A stretch of 64,000 nt of DNA. Source: Trujillonella endophytica (GTDB lineage Bacteria > Actinomycetota > Actinomycetes > Mycobacteriales > Geodermatophilaceae). The DNA lies in the NCBI RefSeq assembly GCF_900110555.1, contig NZ_FOEE01000006.1, positions 186,001 through 250,000 of the forward strand, in the 5' to 3' direction. The notes under the pieces are model-generated. The model saw only the letters and a list, made by a program, of their open reading frames with translations. It searched no databases and had not been told where the DNA came from. Made by a program: the position numbers and the translations under genes. Of this stretch, positions 19,321 through 26,510 are shown one piece after another (within the stretch, counting starts at the first letter, position 1; each line of letters opens with the position of its first letter).

Positions 19321-19889
19321 CAGCGGTTGCCCTCCGGGACGGTCGCCCCGACGCGGCCGTCCGCGTTACCGGCCATGCCCTCGAGCTGGTCGAGGAACCG
19401 GTCCACGGTGCCGCGCCGGCGCGCGTCGTCGCTGAGCGACTCGCCCACCACGCGACCGGCGAGGTCGACGGCGATCGTGCCGATGTGCGTCCGGAGCTCG
19501 TTCAGGACCTGCTGGCGGGAGGCCGCGAGCTGCTCCTCCCCGCGGGCGACGATGCGGGCCGACTCCTCCTGGGCCTGGGTGCGCAGCTCCTCGAGGATCT
19601 GCTGCCCCTCGGCCCGGGCCTGGTCGCGGATCTGCGCGGCCTCGGTGCGGGCCTCGGCGAGCTGGGCGCGGTACTGCTCCAGCGCCGCCTTCGCCTCGGC
19701 CTGCATCGCCTCGGCGCGCTCGATGCCGCCCTCGATCGCCTCGCGACGAGCCCGGAAGACCTGCTCGAAACGCGGCGCGACGAACTTGAAGAACACCAGC
19801 AGGACGATCGTGAAGGCGATCAGCCCGATGATGATCTCGCCGACCGGCGGGAGGAGCGGGCTTTCGCTCTCCGCAGCGAGGAAGCTCAT
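19320..19889 (-). CDS. atpF: ATP synthase b subunit
   Basis: 189 residues. One N-terminal membrane helix (EIIIGLIAFTIVLLVFFKFVAPRF) is followed by a long charged coiled coil (about 45-160, FRARREAIEGGIERAEAMQAEAKAALEQYRAQLAEARTEAAQIRDQARAEGQQILEEL). Dimerised b forms the peripheral stalk that holds F1 still. Length and layout are normal for a stand-alone b subunit, with no delta fusion. The ATG at 19889 is preceded by a weak GGGACAC-type leader. The stop overlaps the atpH start by 1 base. Confidence 0.96.
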   Translation of the reverse strand: MSFLAAESESPLLPPVGEIIIGLIAFTIVLLVFFKFVAPRFEQVFRARREAIEGGIERAEAMQAEAKAALEQYRAQLAEARTEAAQIRDQARAEGQQILEELRTQAQEESARIVARGEEQLAASRQQVLNELRTHIGTIAVDLAGRVVGESLSDDARRRGTVDRFLDQLEGMAGNADGRVGATVPEGNR

Positions 19890-19938
19890 GGTCTCAGTGT
19901 CCCTGTCTGGTATGGGTACCCGTACGCCGGCGTACGGA

Positions 19939-20166
19939 TCAGGTGCCGAAGACGAAGGGGACGACGAAGCCGATCAGAGCCAGCGCCTCGGACAGCGCGA
20001 AGCCCAGGAAGGCGTAGGTCCGGGTCAGGCCGGCGGACTCGGGCTGGCGTGCGGTGGCCTGGATGTAGGCCGCCCACACGATGCCGACGCCGATGCCGGG
20101 GCCGATCGCGGCGAGGCCGTAGCCCACGGAACCGATGCTGCCGGTCAGCTCTGCCAACAGGTCCAT
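19939..20166 (-). CDS. atpE: ATP synthase c subunit (proteolipid ring)
   Basis: 75 residues, two transmembrane helices (about 12-36 and 50-74) joined by the polar loop ARQPES. The ion-carrying carboxylate is Glu60 in FALSEALALIGFVVPF. The ligand pattern of Na+-type rings is not apparent, so this is taken as a proton ring. The N-terminal GYGLAAIGPGIGVGIV Gly-motif packs the helices. A strong AGGAGGA ribosome site lies 9 bases before the ATG at 20166, as expected for the subunit needed in the largest number. A small hairpin is upstream, between atpB and atpE (20193-20206). Confidence 0.97.
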   Translation of the reverse strand: MDLLAELTGSIGSVGYGLAAIGPGIGVGIVWAAYIQATARQPESAGLTRTYAFLGFALSEALALIGFVVPFVFGT

Positions 20167-20192
20167 GCGAGGTGTTCCTCCTGTGTCGTCGA

Positions 20193-20206
20193 CCGGCTTC
20201 TGCCGG
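20193..20206 (-). promoter_or_regulatory. Small hairpin in the 116-base atpB-atpE gap
   Basis: CCGGC (20193-20197) and GCCGG (20202-20206) form a 5-bp stem with a 4-base loop, about 27 bases before the atpE start. It may be an mRNA processing or stabilising element raising c-subunit output. Nothing else is seen in 20167-20282. Confidence 0.3.
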
Positions 20207-20282
20207 CCGGCTCTGGGGGGTGGTGCGGGTGGTGCCGTTCAGGGGCGGGTCGGCGGGGTCGCCGGCCACGGTGCTGCGTGGA

Positions 20283-21110
20283 TCAGTGATCCGCCTCGAT
20301 GGACCCGTTCAGGTAGGTGCCCATCAGGACGGTGAAGACGTAGGCCTGCAGGAAGATGACCAGCAGTTCGAAGAAGGTCATCACGATCGCCATCAGCGCC
20401 GAGACCGGACCGAAGATGACCGAGAAGTTGTCCCGGCCGAACAGGTACACCGCGCCGAGGGAGAAGACCACCAGCAGCATGTGACCGGCGAACATGTTGG
20501 CGAAGAGTCGGACGGCGAGCGTGAACGGCCGGACGACGAAGTTCTGCAGGAGCTCGATCGGCGTGACGAGGATGTACATCGGCTTCGGGACACCGGGGAG
20601 GAACAGGATGTCCTTGAAGTACTTGCCGGCGCCCTGCTCGCGGATGCCGATGTAGATGTAGAGGACCCAGCAGAACGCGGCCAGCACCAGGGGGAAGGCG
20701 AACTTCGACATCGGGGAGATCTGCGCGAACGGCACGATCGCCATGAAGTTGTTCGCGAGGATGAAGAAGAACAGCGACGCCAGGAACGGCGCGAAGGGGA
20801 TGCCCTTGGGGCCGACGACGTCGCGGGCGATGCCGTCGCGGACCAGCGAGTAGCCGCTCTCCCCGATGAACTGGAGCTTTCCGGGCACGATCTGGGCCTT
20901 GCGCGACGCCGCGATGACGAAGGCGAGCATCAGCGCGGTCGCGATCCAGAGGATGATCGTGATGCGGGTGATCGCGAAGTCCACGCCCAGGAGCGAGAAC
21001 TCCGCCACCGTCTCCGGGTAGAACTCACCGAGACCGGGGGCCTGGAAGCCGTCGCCGCCGCCGGAGTCGACCGCGAGCACGGTCCCGAGCGTGTGGGCGC
21101 TGGAGGTCAC
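20283..21110 (-). CDS. atpB: ATP synthase a subunit
   Basis: 275 residues from the GTG at 21110, which overlaps the stop of the upstream gene by 4 bases (GTGA). It is a polytopic membrane protein forming the stator proton channel. The essential Arg is in FTLAVRLFANMFAGHMLLVV, and the segment VTPIELLQNFVVRPF precedes it. Five or six transmembrane helices are predicted, among them ITIILWIATALMLAFVIA, PFLASLFFFILANNFMAIVPF and SALMAIVMTFFELLVIFLQAYVF. The C-terminus ends LNGSIEADH, typical of actinobacterial a subunits. No canonical ATG lies nearer the first helix, so the coupled GTG is preferred. Confidence 0.94.
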   Translation of the reverse strand: MTSSAHTLGTVLAVDSGGGDGFQAPGLGEFYPETVAEFSLLGVDFAITRITIILWIATALMLAFVIAASRKAQIVPGKLQFIGESGYSLVRDGIARDVVGPKGIPFAPFLASLFFFILANNFMAIVPFAQISPMSKFAFPLVLAAFCWVLYIYIGIREQGAGKYFKDILFLPGVPKPMYILVTPIELLQNFVVRPFTLAVRLFANMFAGHMLLVVFSLGAVYLFGRDNFSVIFGPVSALMAIVMTFFELLVIFLQAYVFTVLMGTYLNGSIEADH

Positions 21111-21433
21111 CGTTGTCCCTTCTGCGTCCTGGGCCGGCTCCGTCGTCCGCCCTGGGTCGTGCTGGTGCGACTGCCCTCCGCTGCCGGGGGCAGGCCGCCG
21201 AACCGGGCGACGACCAGGTAGATCGCCACCGCCATGCCGAAGATGATGCCGACCGGGAAGAACACACGGGTGTCCAGCCACTGGTCGAGCAGCCATCCGG
21301 CCCCGCCCCACACGGCCATCCCGGAGATCAGGGTCCCGATGACCGCGTATCCGGTCTCGGCACCGCTGCCGCCGCTGGTCGGCTTCGCAGTTGGGGGCCG
21401 AGCGTCCCCGGTGCTGGGGTGTTTCTCGGCCAT
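21107..21433 (-). CDS. AtpZ/AtpI-like ATP synthase accessory membrane protein
   Basis: 108 residues. A polar, Pro/Thr/Ser-rich N-terminus is followed by two membrane helices (AVIGTLISGMAVWGGAGWLLDQW and VFFPVGIIFGMAVAIYLVVARF) and a basic C-terminal tail. The motif GAGWLLDxW followed by a second helix is that of the AtpZ / F0F1-ATPase putative subunit family. Members have been linked to ion supply or c-ring assembly. Its stop codon overlaps the atpB GTG, and it is the second small membrane gene before atpB. The role is inferred from family and position. Confidence 0.85.
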   Translation of the reverse strand: MAEKHPSTGDARPPTAKPTSGGSGAETGYAVIGTLISGMAVWGGAGWLLDQWLDTRVFFPVGIIFGMAVAIYLVVARFGGLPPAAEGSRTSTTQGGRRSRPRTQKGQR

Positions 21434-21529
21434 CGGTCCCGGACACTATCAGCCGGGCGCCGGGGGTCTCCCGGGGTGCGGCGGAGGGGCCGGGCGGACC
21501 ACCCGTCCGGGTGTCCGGGTCGCCCCGGT

Positions 21530-21961
21530 TCAGCCCGCGGGCGGGCGCGGCGGGGTCACGTAGTACATGGGCCGGGTCCACACCCAGCGCAGCTGGACGG
21601 CGCTCCACAGCAGCGCACCGACGATCACCGACCAGGCGAGCGTGAGCCGGTCCAGCCAGCCGTCCTCGGGCAGCGCGTTCAGCACGCCGAAGAGCACGAT
21701 CGCCTTGACGAAGAAGGCCCCCATCGCCGCGGGCAGCGTGAAGGCGTCGTTGATGCGCCCGGCCCAGGCCACGACGAGACCGCTGACGACGAAGAAGGCC
21801 GTCACCACGGCCGCGCCGACGAGCACGCCGACCGCGTCGTCCCAGCCCGCGACCAAGCCGGTCACCGGAGCCGCGACGGCGGTGACCGCGAGCGTCGCCA
21901 GGGCCCCGACGCGCAGGAACGACAGGTCCCAGCCGCCGTCCTCCCGCGGCATCCCGCTCAT
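21530..21961 (-). CDS. ATP synthase I-like membrane protein
   Basis: 143 residues with four predicted transmembrane helices (LRVGALATLAVTAVAAPVTGLVAG; AVGVLVGAAVVTAFFVVSGLVVAW; LPAAMGAFFVKAIVLFGVLNAL; LTLAWSVIVGALLWSAVQLRWVW). It corresponds in position and layout to mycobacterial Rv1303, between the wecA (rfe) homologue and atpB, and resembles the AtpI family that helps assemble the c-ring. The ATG at 21961 overlaps the wecA stop by 4 bases (ATGA), so the ATP synthase operon is translationally linked to wecA. Confidence 0.85.
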   Translation of the reverse strand: MSGMPREDGGWDLSFLRVGALATLAVTAVAAPVTGLVAGWDDAVGVLVGAAVVTAFFVVSGLVVAWAGRINDAFTLPAAMGAFFVKAIVLFGVLNALPEDGWLDRLTLAWSVIVGALLWSAVQLRWVWTRPMYYVTPPRPPAG

Positions 21962-23205
21962 CGGACGACCTGCCCGGGCGCCCGGGCGGCCGGCGCGGGC
22001 GGGGCCTCGCCGGCGGGGGCCGGACCGCGGACGGCGCGGGCGGTCGGGTGGGCCGCCCGGCTGCGCCGGCGCATGGCCATGAGGTCGGCGGCGCGCGCCT
22101 CGCGCGCCGCCCGGCGGGTCCGCGGTGCCAGCACGACGACGACCCCGATCAGGAGCAGCGCACCGATGGCGACGAGGAGTTCCACCCGGCCACCGGTGAT
22201 GGACAGGGCCACGGCGCCGCTGGACAGCAGCGCCGCCCAGAAGTACATGACCAGCACGGCCCGGCGGTGCGAGTGGCCGATGGCCAGCAGCCGGTGGTGC
22301 AGGTGCATCTTGTCCGGCGAGAACGGCGACTGCCCCCGCCGCGTGCGCCGGATCACGGCCAGCACCAGGTCGATGAACGGGATGAAGAGAACCGCGATCG
22401 GCACCAGCAGCGGCAGGGTCAGCGGGAGCAGGCTGGCGGCGGAGTCGAACGTCTGCGGGTCCACGTTCCCGGTCGCGGTCACCGCCGCGGCCGAGAGCAT
22501 CAGCCCGACCAGCATGGATCCGGAGTCGCCCATGAAGATCCGCGCCGGGCTGAAGTTGTGCGGCAGGAAGCCCACGCAGGCGCCGGCCAGCACCGCGGTG
22601 ATCAGCGCGGGGGCGCTGGCGACCTCGTCGTACCCGGTCAGCCCCAGGTTGTAGCTGTAGGCGAAGAAGGCCAGCGCCGCGATCGCGGACACCCCGGCGG
22701 CCAGACCGTCCAGCCCGTCGATGAAGTTCAGGGCGTTCACCGTCAGGACGGTGAGCAGGATGGTGAGCGGGACGCCGACATCGGGCCCGAGGGAGATGGT
22801 GCCGAGGTCGGCGAACGGCAGGAAGACGAACGACAGCTGCACGCCGAGCAGGACCATCACACCGGCCGCGGCGATCTGGCCGGTGAGCTTGGTGAGGGCG
22901 TCGAGCCCGAACTTGTCGTCCAGCACGCCGAGGAGGCAGATCAGGCCGCCGGCGGCCAGGACGGCGGCGGTCTGCGAGTCGTCGAAGGTGCGCTGCAGCG
23001 CCGGCAGCCGGGTGGCCACCAGGATGGCGGCGGCCACCCCGAGGTACATGGCCACTCCCCCGCCGCGGGGGGTGGGGATGACGTGCACGTCCCGCTCGCG
23101 GGGGGCCGCCATCATCCGCAGCCGGACGGCGACCAGCCGCACCACCGGGGTGGCGAGGTAGGTGACCAGCCCGGCGGTGAGGAAGGCGACGAGGTACTCG
23201 CGCAT
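21958..23205 (-). CDS. wecA: Undecaprenyl-phosphate GlcNAc-1-phosphate transferase (WecA/Rfe family)
   Basis: 415 residues, about eleven transmembrane helices. The family motifs are visible: LGVLDDKFGLD (metal-binding DD), NALNFIDGLDGLAAG, ARIFMGDSGSM, and the cytoplasmic HLHHRLL after DKM. WecA moves a sugar 1-phosphate (GlcNAc in mycobacteria) from a UDP sugar to decaprenyl or undecaprenyl phosphate, starting cell-wall linker or polysaccharide synthesis. The C-terminal 55 residues (RAAREARAADLMAMRRRSRAA... PGQVVR) form a basic, Pro/Ala-rich cytoplasmic tail. The start is the ATG at 23205. The donor sugar cannot be read from the sequence. Confidence 0.93.
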   Translation of the reverse strand: MREYLVAFLTAGLVTYLATPVVRLVAVRLRMMAAPRERDVHVIPTPRGGGVAMYLGVAAAILVATRLPALQRTFDDSQTAAVLAAGGLICLLGVLDDKFGLDALTKLTGQIAAAGVMVLLGVQLSFVFLPFADLGTISLGPDVGVPLTILLTVLTVNALNFIDGLDGLAAGVSAIAALAFFAYSYNLGLTGYDEVASAPALITAVLAGACVGFLPHNFSPARIFMGDSGSMLVGLMLSAAAVTATGNVDPQTFDSAASLLPLTLPLLVPIAVLFIPFIDLVLAVIRRTRRGQSPFSPDKMHLHHRLLAIGHSHRRAVLVMYFWAALLSSGAVALSITGGRVELLVAIGALLLIGVVVVLAPRTRRAAREARAADLMAMRRRSRAAHPTARAVRGPAPAGEAPPAPAARAPGQVVR

Positions 23206-23307
23206 GGCTCAGCCGGCGCCCAGGGGCGCTGCGGGCAGAGAGCCCCGGCCGGGGATGCGCATCGGGGGATCTCCCGGACTCGGACGACGTCGGTGGGTCC
23301 ACGGTAT

Positions 23308-23325
23308 CGCTCCCGCCTGGGAGCG
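23308..23325 (-). terminator. Hairpin downstream of tsaC
   Basis: CGCTCCC (23308-23314) and GGGAGCG (23319-23325) form a perfect 7-bp stem with a 4-base loop, about 80 bases after the tsaC stop. There is no T-run. Confidence 0.45.
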
Positions 23326-23342
23326 GAGCGTCACCGCACGGC

Positions 23343-23402
23343 GGGCATCCCTGCAGGGGCCCACCGCGGGCTCGCGACCGGTGGGGGCGGGGAGGTCCGT
23401 CG
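23343..23402. repeat. Intergenic repeat copy d
   Basis: The minus strand begins GACGGACCTCCCCGCCCCCA, only 1 base after the tsaC stop, and aligns with copy b (11223-11279) over its length, including the TCGC-GAGC-CGCGG and CCTGC cores. Confidence 0.55.
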
Positions 23403-23403
23403 T

Positions 23404-24045
23404 CTACTCGCCGATCTCGGGGACGACGGCGCGCAGCCGGTCGACGTCCACGGCGCCGACGCGCAGCACCCGGGGCGTCGGCGCGGTGCAGTCGACGATC
23501 GTGCTGGCCGCCGAGCCGGTGCGCGGTCCGGCGTCGAGGGCGACCGCCGCGTGGTCGCCCAGCTGCGCGACCGCGCCGGCCGCGTCGGTGGCGGCCGGAC
23601 GGCCGGAGCGGTTGGCGCTGGAGACGGCGAGGGGTCCGGTGCGGCGCAGCAGGTCGCGGGCGACGTCGTCGTCGGGCAGCCGCACCGCGACGGTGCCCTC
23701 GGCGTCCCCCAGGTCCCAGGCCAGCGACGGCGCGTGCTCGAGCACGAGCGTCAGCCCGCCCGGCCAGAACTCCTCGGCGAGGCGGGTGGCCACGGCCGGC
23801 AGGTCGACGACGAGGCCGGCCAGCGTCGAGGCCTCGCCGATGAGCACCGGCACGGGCATCGCGCGGCCGCGGTTCTTCGCCGCCAGCAGCCGGGTGACCG
23901 CGTCGGGGGTGAAGGCGTCGGCCGCCACCCCGTACACGGTGTCGGTGGGCAGCAGCACGAGCTCGCCGCGGCCGATCGCCGCAGCGGCGGCGTCGATCCC
24001 GGCGGAGCGGGCCGCGGGGTCGGAGCAGTCGTAGAGGTCGGCCAC
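23404..24045 (-). CDS. tsaC: L-threonylcarbamoyladenylate synthase (TsaC/YwlC, Sua5 family)
   Basis: 213 residues, a single YrdC-type domain. The RNA-nucleotide-binding signature runs from ELVLLPTDTVYGVAADAF through KNRGRAMPVPVLIGEA to FWPGGLTLVLEHA and VRLPDDDVARDLLRRTGPLAVSSANRSGRPA. The enzyme condenses threonine, bicarbonate and ATP into threonylcarbamoyl-AMP, the precursor of t6A37 in ANN-decoding tRNAs. The C-terminal extension of full Sua5 is absent. It starts 6 bases after prmC, the same pairing as in mycobacteria (Rv1300-Rv1301). The stop codon abuts repeat copy d. Confidence 0.95.
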   Translation of the reverse strand: MADLYDCSDPAARSAGIDAAAAAIGRGELVLLPTDTVYGVAADAFTPDAVTRLLAAKNRGRAMPVPVLIGEASTLAGLVVDLPAVATRLAEEFWPGGLTLVLEHAPSLAWDLGDAEGTVAVRLPDDDVARDLLRRTGPLAVSSANRSGRPAATDAAGAVAQLGDHAAVALDAGPRTGSAASTIVDCTAPTPRVLRVGAVDVDRLRAVVPEIGE

Positions 24046-24051
24046 GACGGG

Positions 24052-24927
24052 TCAGTCTCCCCCAGCCCCGGCGGCGGCGCGGCGGGCGGTGGTGAAGCGC
24101 GGGCGGCCGGCCAGGTCCGGGTGGTCGGCGACGTCGTCCCAGCCCCCGTGCGCGCGGACGAGCGCGGGCAGCGCCGTCCCCTGCTGGTCGGCGTGCTCGA
24201 TGCCCAGCGCGCCGCCGGTCCGCAGCAGCCGGGCGGCGGTGCCGAGCAGGCCGCGGACGACGTCGAGCCCGTCGGGACCGCCCCACAGCGCCAGCGGCGG
24301 GTCGTGGTCGGCGACCTCCCGGGGCAGCCGGGCGCCGTCGGGCACGTAGGGCGGGTTGGACACGACCAGGTCCACGCCGCCGTCGAGGCTGCGCAGCAGC
24401 CGCGGATCGGTCATGTCCCCGGCGACCACCTCCACCGGCCGGTCGCCGGCCGCGGCCCGTGCGGCCGCGTTGACGCGGGTCCACTCGATCGCGTCGGGGT
24501 CCCGCTCGACCGCGGTGACCCGCGCGCCGGGGTGCTCGTGGGCGAGCGACAGCGCGATCGCCCCGGAGCCCGTGCCGAGGTCGACGACGACCGGCTCCGG
24601 GACCCCGGCGAGGCGGGCCAGCGCCCACTCGACCAGCTGCTCGGTCTCCGGCCGGGGCACGAAGACGCCGGGACCGACGGCCAGCTCGAGGTGCCGGAAC
24701 GCCGCGCGGCCGGTGAGGTGCTGCAGCGGCACCCGGTCGACGCGCTGGTCGACGAGGACGGCGAAGCGGCGGGCGGCCGGCTCGTCGACGGCGTCGAGGG
24801 TGAGCAGACCCGAGCGGGTGCGCCCGGTGACGTGGGCCAGGAGCAGCTCGGCGTCCACGCGCGGGGAGGCGACCCCGGCCTCGGCGAGCAGCCGGGCGGC
24901 GTCGGCCAGCAGGGTGCTGCGGTTCAT
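24052..24927 (-). CDS. prmC: Release factor glutamine methyltransferase PrmC (HemK)
   Basis: 291 residues. PrmC methylates the Gln of the GGQ motif in RF1 and RF2. An N-terminal helical domain (about 1-75) is followed by a SAM-binding Rossmann domain: VVDLGTGSGAIALSLAHEHP, then VTAVERDPDAIEW. The catalytic NPPY motif is in DLVVSNPPYVPDGARLP. Its substrate gene prfA lies directly upstream, 10 bases away, in the same operon. The start is the ATG at 24927. Confidence 0.96.
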   Translation of the reverse strand: MNRSTLLADAARLLAEAGVASPRVDAELLLAHVTGRTRSGLLTLDAVDEPAARRFAVLVDQRVDRVPLQHLTGRAAFRHLELAVGPGVFVPRPETEQLVEWALARLAGVPEPVVVDLGTGSGAIALSLAHEHPGARVTAVERDPDAIEWTRVNAAARAAAGDRPVEVVAGDMTDPRLLRSLDGGVDLVVSNPPYVPDGARLPREVADHDPPLALWGGPDGLDVVRGLLGTAARLLRTGGALGIEHADQQGTALPALVRAHGGWDDVADHPDLAGRPRFTTARRAAAGAGGD

Positions 24928-24937
24928 GGGCAGGGCC

Positions 24938-26014
24938 TCAGGAGCCGGCCGCCAGCAGCTCGGCGGTGTGCGCCGCGCTGAGCGCGTCGAGCACCGGGTC
25001 CAGCTCGCCGTCGAGGACGGCGTCGAGGTTGTGCGCCTTGAACCCGACCCGGTGGTCGCTGATCCGGTTCTCCGGGAAGTTGTACGTGCGCACCCGCTCG
25101 CTGCGGTCGACCGTGCGGACCTGGCTGCGCCGCTGGTCGGACGCGGTGGCCGCGGCCTCCTCGCGCGCGGCGACCAGCAGCCGGGACCGGAGCACGCGCA
25201 GCGCCGACTCCTTGTTCTGCAGCTGGCTCTTCTCGTTCTGAGAGCTGACCACGATGCCGGTGGGCAGGTGGGTGATCCGGACGGCGGAGTCGGTGGTGTT
25301 CACGCTCTGCCCGCCCGGCCCGGAGGAGCGGAAGACGTCGATGCGCAGGTCGTTGGGGTCGACGCTGACGTCGACCTCCTCGGCCTCGGGCAGGACCAGC
25401 ACGCCCACGGCGGAGGTGTGGATCCGGCCCTGGCTCTCGGTGACCGGGACCCGCTGCACGCGATGCACCCCGGCCTCGAACTTCAGCCGGGGCCAGACGC
25501 CCTCGTCCGTGCGGGACTTCACGGCCACCGCGACGTCCTTGTACCCGCCGAGGTCGGCGTCGACGGCCTCGAGGATCTCGGTGGACCACCCGCAGCGCTC
25601 GGCGTAGCGCAGGTACATGCGCAGCAGGTCGCCGGCGAACAGCGCGGACTCCGCCCCGCCCTCCCCCGCCTTGATCTCGAGGATGACGTCCTTGTCGTCG
25701 TCGGGGTCCTTGGGCAGCAGCAGCGTGCGCAGCCGGCCGGTGAGCTCCTCGATCTGCCCCTCGAGCGCCTCGGCCTCGGCGCGGAAAGAGGCGTCCTCGA
25801 CGGAGAACTCCCGCGCGGTGCCCAGGTCGTCGCGCGCCTGGTCCAGCTCGCGGGCGACCTGCACGACGGGCGAGAGCTGGGCGTAGCGGCGGCCCAGGCG
25901 CCGGGCGCGGCCGGCGTCGGCGTGCACGGCCGGGTCGGCGAGCTCCAGCTCCAGGGCCGCGTGCTCGTCGAGCAACCCGCGCAGCCGGTCGGTGCCGGCG
26001 TCGGTGCTGCTCAT
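24938..26014 (-). CDS. prfA: Peptide chain release factor 1
   Basis: 358 residues from the ATG at 26014, preceded by GGAGAGG; this gives the usual RF1 length. RF1 reads UAA and UAG and triggers peptide release. The codon-reading tripeptide region is [18 protein letters not shown] (PVT as in mycobacteria, where E. coli has PAT). The catalytic GGQ is in [17 protein letters not shown]. The N-terminal helical domain and the C-terminal tail ([20 protein letters not shown]) are complete. A longer frame from 26077 has no supporting ribosome site. RF1, its methylase PrmC and L31 form a translation operon. Confidence 0.97.
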   Translation of the reverse strand: MSSTDAGTDRLRGLLDEHAALELELADPAVHADAGRARRLGRRYAQLSPVVQVARELDQARDDLGTAREFSVEDASFRAEAEALEGQIEELTGRLRTLLLPKDPDDDKDVILEIKAGEGGAESALFAGDLLRMYLRYAERCGWSTEILEAVDADLGGYKDVAVAVKSRTDEGVWPRLKFEAGVHRVQRVPVTESQGRIHTSAVGVLVLPEAEEVDVSVDPNDLRIDVFRSSGPGGQSVNTTDSAVRITHLPTGIVVSSQNEKSQLQNKESALRVLRSRLLVAAREEAAATASDQRRSQVRTVDRSERVRTYNFPENRISDHRVGFKAHNLDAVLDGELDPVLDALSAAHTAELLAAGS

Positions 26015-26135
26015 CGCGAGGGCCTCTCCAGGGGTGTGGCTGGGTGCGGCCGGCCCGGGACGGACGGCCGCGGACACGACGACGGCGCCCGTTCCCGCCC
26101 CCGGGGAGGGGTGGGTACGGGCGCCGTCGGACGCG

Positions 26136-26369
26136 CTACTCGCCGGCGCTGACCTTGGAGTCGGCGCGCTTGCCGAACCGCTTCTCGAAGCGGGCGACGC
26201 GGCCGCCGGTGTCGAGGACCCGCTGCTTGCCCGTGTAGAACGGGTGGCAGGCGGAGCACATCTCGACGGTCAGCTGACCGCTGGCGACGGTGCTCTTCGT
26301 GGTGAAGGTGTTCCCGCAACCACAGGTCACCGTGGTGGTGTGGTACTCGGGGTGGATGCCGGGCTTCAT
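26136..26369 (-). CDS. rpmE: Ribosomal protein L31, zinc-binding form
   Basis: 77 residues from the ATG at 26369 ([19 protein letters not shown]). The Cys-containing form is present: CGCG near the N-terminus and CSAC in [31 protein letters not shown]. Zinc-replete cells use this form; a Cys-free paralogue usually replaces it under zinc limitation and is not in this window. A GGAAGAGG ribosome site precedes the ATG. It lies between rho and prfA, as in Mycobacterium tuberculosis. Confidence 0.97.
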   Translation of the reverse strand: MKPGIHPEYHTTTVTCGCGNTFTTKSTVASGQLTVEMCSACHPFYTGKQRVLDTGGRVARFEKRFGKRADSKVSAGE

Positions 26370-26510
26370 GCCGTGGACCTCTTCCGCAGGTGTCGGTGCT
26401 GTCTGGTCGAACGCCGCCTGGCCGGGCGGCATTCCAGGGCGCCAGGCGGGAGTCGACCGTCGAGTATCCCCGATCGGTGACCCCGCCCGGCGGCCGGGGG
26501 GTGCCGGCGG
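26370..26510 (-). promoter_or_regulatory. rho-rpmE intergenic region
   Basis: After the rho stop the minus strand carries a GC hairpin (26481-26501), then GATACT (26467-26462), a possible -10 box for rpmE-prfA-prmC-tsaC. A GC-rich leader of about 90 bases with GGAAGAGG before rpmE follows. No riboswitch was recognised. Confidence 0.35.
26481..26501 (-). terminator. Hairpin after rho
   Basis: The sequence from 26481 to 26501 (CCCCGCCCGG then CGG then CCGGGGG) folds into a near-perfect stem with a 3-base loop, 10 bases past the rho stop on the minus strand. There is no T-run. Confidence 0.4.

Larger units (their letters stand above)
23206..23403. promoter_or_regulatory. Region between wecA and tsaC: terminator, repeat and promoter
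   Basis: On the minus strand this holds repeat copy d (23343-23402), then a 7-bp hairpin CGCTCCC/GGGAGCG (23308-23325), then a GATACCGT sequence whose TACCGT (23305-23300) could be the -10 box of wecA. No open reading frame is convincing here. The layout suggests tsaC transcription ends and wecA-ATP synthase transcription restarts. Confidence 0.45.
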